From Caballeronia novacaledonica (GTDB lineage Bacteria > Pseudomonadota > Gammaproteobacteria > Burkholderiales > Burkholderiaceae), in contig NZ_OGTP01000002.1 of assembly GCF_900258035.1 (NCBI RefSeq), forward strand, positions 310,001-374,000: a stretch of DNA of 64,000 nt. The letters run 5' to 3'. The notes beneath the pieces are model-generated. The model saw only the letters and a program-made list of their open reading frames with translations, was not told the DNA's origin and searched no databases. Both the position numbers and the translations under genes were made by a program. How positions within the stretch are numbered: the stretch's first letter is position 1; every line of letters begins with the position of its first letter. Of the stretch, positions 62,304-64,000 are shown piece after piece.

Positions 62304-62432
62304 TTTGTTTTCTCCGCCGCAGCCGCCCGGCTGACGCCCGCTTCACGCTTCCCTTCGACATTCAAACCGGACGCCGCGCCGTGCGTCCGCGCGCCTGTGC
62401 GCGCGCTCAAAATCCGCATCGAGGAGACTTTC

Positions 62433-64000
62433 ATGAAACAACCGAAACATGCATCGGCGGTGCGATCCGCCGCGCGCCGCACGTTCGTCAAATTCGCGGG
62501 CATTTCGGCGGGCGCGCCGCTCATCGGGGCGATGGGCGCGCTCGGCACGCTCGCGGGCTGCGGCGGCCACGACGATTCGGATTCCGGCTCCGGCTCGACG
62601 CCGCCGCCCGCCGCGCAAGACCCGATCTGGGGCCCGTCCGGTTCGGCGACGCAAATCGTGAACGCGCTGCAAAACGTATCGACGTCGATGTTTCCGGGCC
62701 GCCAGTTCCTCGTCACCGATTACGGCGCGAAGCCCTGCGCGGTCGTCGCGGCGGCGAATCCGTACACCGATCCGGCCAAATCGCCCTTGAGCTCCGGCGC
62801 CGACCAGACCCACGCGCCCAATTCCTTCGACTCGCGCCCGGCGTTTCTCGCCGCCATCGCGGCGTGCAACGCGGCGGGCGGCGGACATGTGGTCGTGCCG
62901 GCGGGCGCATGGTATTGCGCCGGCCCGGTCGTGCTGCTGTCCAACGTCGATTTTCATCTGTCCGCGAACTGCACGATCTACTTCAGCCCGAATCCCGCCG
63001 ACTACGCGAAGGACGGCCCGATCGATTGCGGCCCGAACGGCAAGCTCTACTACAGCCGCTGGCAGGCGAACGACTGCCTCAACTACGGCCCGCCGGTCTA
63101 CGCGCGCAACCAGAACAACATCGCGGTCACGGGCGAAGGTAATACGTCCGTGCTCAACGGCCAGGCGATGACGCCCTTCGCCGGCAGCGGCAACACCGCG
63201 ACGTGCTGGTGGACGTGGAAAGGCAATAACGGCGTCTACGGCTGCGTGAGTTCGTCGACGCCTTCCCAGGCATCGGGCAATGCGAACAACGTCGATCTGA
63301 AAACCGCCGTGCCCGGCATCTCCGATGCGCTCTACGCCGAACTGACCAATCCCGCCACGCCCTGGCAGCAGGACCAGAACTATCTGCCGGCGCTGTCGGA
63401 GGCGGGCGTCGCGATCGAGAAACGCATCTTCGGCGTCGGCCATTACTTGCGGCCCTGCATGGTGGAGTTCATCGGCTGCACGAACGTGCTGATGGAGAGT
63501 TATCGCACGAACAACACGCCGTTCTGGCAGCACCATCCGACCGATTGCACGAATGTCGTGATGCGCGGCGTGACCGTGGACAGCATCGGCCCGAACAACG
63601 ACGGCTTCGATCCCGACGCCTGCGACAAGGTCCTGTGCGAGAACGTCACGTTCAACACCGGCGACGACTGCATCGCGATCAAGTCGGGCAAGGATCTCGA
63701 CACGCAATACGGCCCGGCGCAAAACCACGTCATCCAGAATTGCACGATGAACAGCGGCCACGGCGGCATCACGCTCGGCAGCGAAATGGGCGGCGGCGTG
63801 CAGCAGATCTACGCGCGCAATCTGCAGATGCTCAACACGTTCTGGGCGACGAATTCGCTGAACATCGCGATCCGCATCAAGACGAACATGAATCGCGGCG
63901 GCTTCGTGAAGGATTTCTACGTGGACAACGTCACGCTGCCCAACGGCGTGAGCCTCACGCCTTCCGGCTACGGCAGCAGCCTGCTCGCGGGCAGCCCGAT
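62433..64000 (+). CDS. Tat-exported GH28 polygalacturonase-like hydrolase (3' end outside window)
   Basis: At least 522 residues are encoded. The N-terminus has a twin-arginine signal (R15-R16-TFVKF) followed by a lipobox-like LAGC with C43, so it may be a Tat-exported lipoprotein. The GH28 active-site motifs are complete: NND390-GFD, GD411-D412-C, GH443-GG and R481-I-K483. The GH28 family hydrolyses polygalacturonan and related pectins, and the right-handed beta-helix pattern is visible. GAGGAG precedes the ATG. No transport or uronate-catabolism genes are visible before the edge. Confidence 0.92.
   Translation, partial: MKQPKHASAVRSAARRTFVKFAGISAGAPLIGAMGALGTLAGCGGHDDSDSGSGSTPPPAAQDPIWGPSGSATQIVNALQNVSTSMFPGRQFLVTDYGAKPCAVVAAANPYTDPAKSPLSSGADQTHAPNSFDSRPAFLAAIAACNAAGGGHVVVPAGAWYCAGPVVLLSNVDFHLSANCTIYFSPNPADYAKDGPIDCGPNGKLYYSRWQANDCLNYGPPVYARNQNNIAVTGEGNTSVLNGQAMTPFAGSGNTATCWWTWKGNNGVYGCVSSSTPSQASGNANNVDLKTAVPGISDALYAELTNPATPWQQDQNYLPALSEAGVAIEKRIFGVGHYLRPCMVEFIGCTNVLMESYRTNNTPFWQHHPTDCTNVVMRGVTVDSIGPNNDGFDPDACDKVLCENVTFNTGDDCIAIKSGKDLDTQYGPAQNHVIQNCTMNSGHGGITLGSEMGGGVQQIYARNLQMLNTFWATNSLNIAIRIKTNMNRGGFVKDFYVDNVTLPNGVSLTPSGYGSSLLAGSP

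Noticed and set aside
1-64000. tRNA, rRNA, CRISPR, insertion sequence or prophage signals
   Set aside because: Looked for and not seen. Coding and composition are uniform across the window, with no direct-repeat boundaries or transposase/integrase genes.

Overview
The window reads as chromosome of a high-GC betaproteobacterium of the Burkholderiaceae (Caballeronia/Paraburkholderia-like). The signs are strong G/C bias at third codon positions, tightly packed genes, DUF4148, GcvA-type LysR, Ohr and TlpA-like genes of Burkholderia type, and a T6SS locus in a Burkholderiaceae-like order. This placement is inferred from gene content, not from a marker gene. No tRNA, rRNA, CRISPR array, insertion sequence or integrase was seen.

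Layout. (1) 1-14847: the 3' end of a giant VCBS-repeat adhesin, then a tight operon for a TolC-type outer-membrane lipoprotein, two HlyD-type adaptors (one with a GAF-like N-terminus) and an M50 metalloprotease-HlyD fusion. No ABC ATPase is present. (2) 14867-22837: an orphan gene with an SGC...H motif like the CNF1/BLF1 deamidases; a membrane-anchored SrpA-type catalase-like protein; an ECF sigma factor; two tandem anti-sigma paralogues; and a FecR-like protein, a c-heme/HAMP membrane sensor and a soluble Ser/Thr kinase. (3) 22834-42637 (minus): a 14-gene T6SS operon, tssA-B-C-hcp-tssE-F-G-clpV-vgrG-tagH-tssK-L-M-tagF. (4) 42796-44168: two orphan genes, DUF3455 and an unknown, with divergent promoters. 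(5) 44290-48371 (minus): a curli operon csgEFGBA with a very long CsgA. (6) 48670-58380: ordinary accessory genes (HxlR/MFS, DUF1272, MFS, LysR, MFS, PBP7-like peptidase, MdtG-like MFS, LysR, Ohr). (7) 58417-62145: small secreted proteins, a TlpA-like thioredoxin and an OmpR-type two-component system, with a duplicated regulatory element. (8) 62433-end: a Tat-exported GH28 pectinase, cut by the window edge.

The main new observation is a shared promoter-like motif, GGAATA-N15/16-TGTT, found in seven intergenic sites and correctly oriented for the flanking genes. The sites precede the deamidase-like gene (15673, minus), the ECF sigma/anti-sigma pair, the second anti-sigma paralogue, the FecR-like/heme-sensor/kinase operon, the whole T6SS operon (upstream of tssA), and the divergent DUF3455/unknown pair. 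This suggests one ECF regulon: an envelope or redox signal, held by two membrane anti-sigma proteins, would switch on the T6SS, a kinase arm that could act through the FHA protein TagH, and three orphan genes that are effector or accessory candidates. The motif is read directly from the sequence; its recognition by this sigma factor is inferred.

Most other reading frames in this GC-rich DNA are shadows of these genes and are left out.
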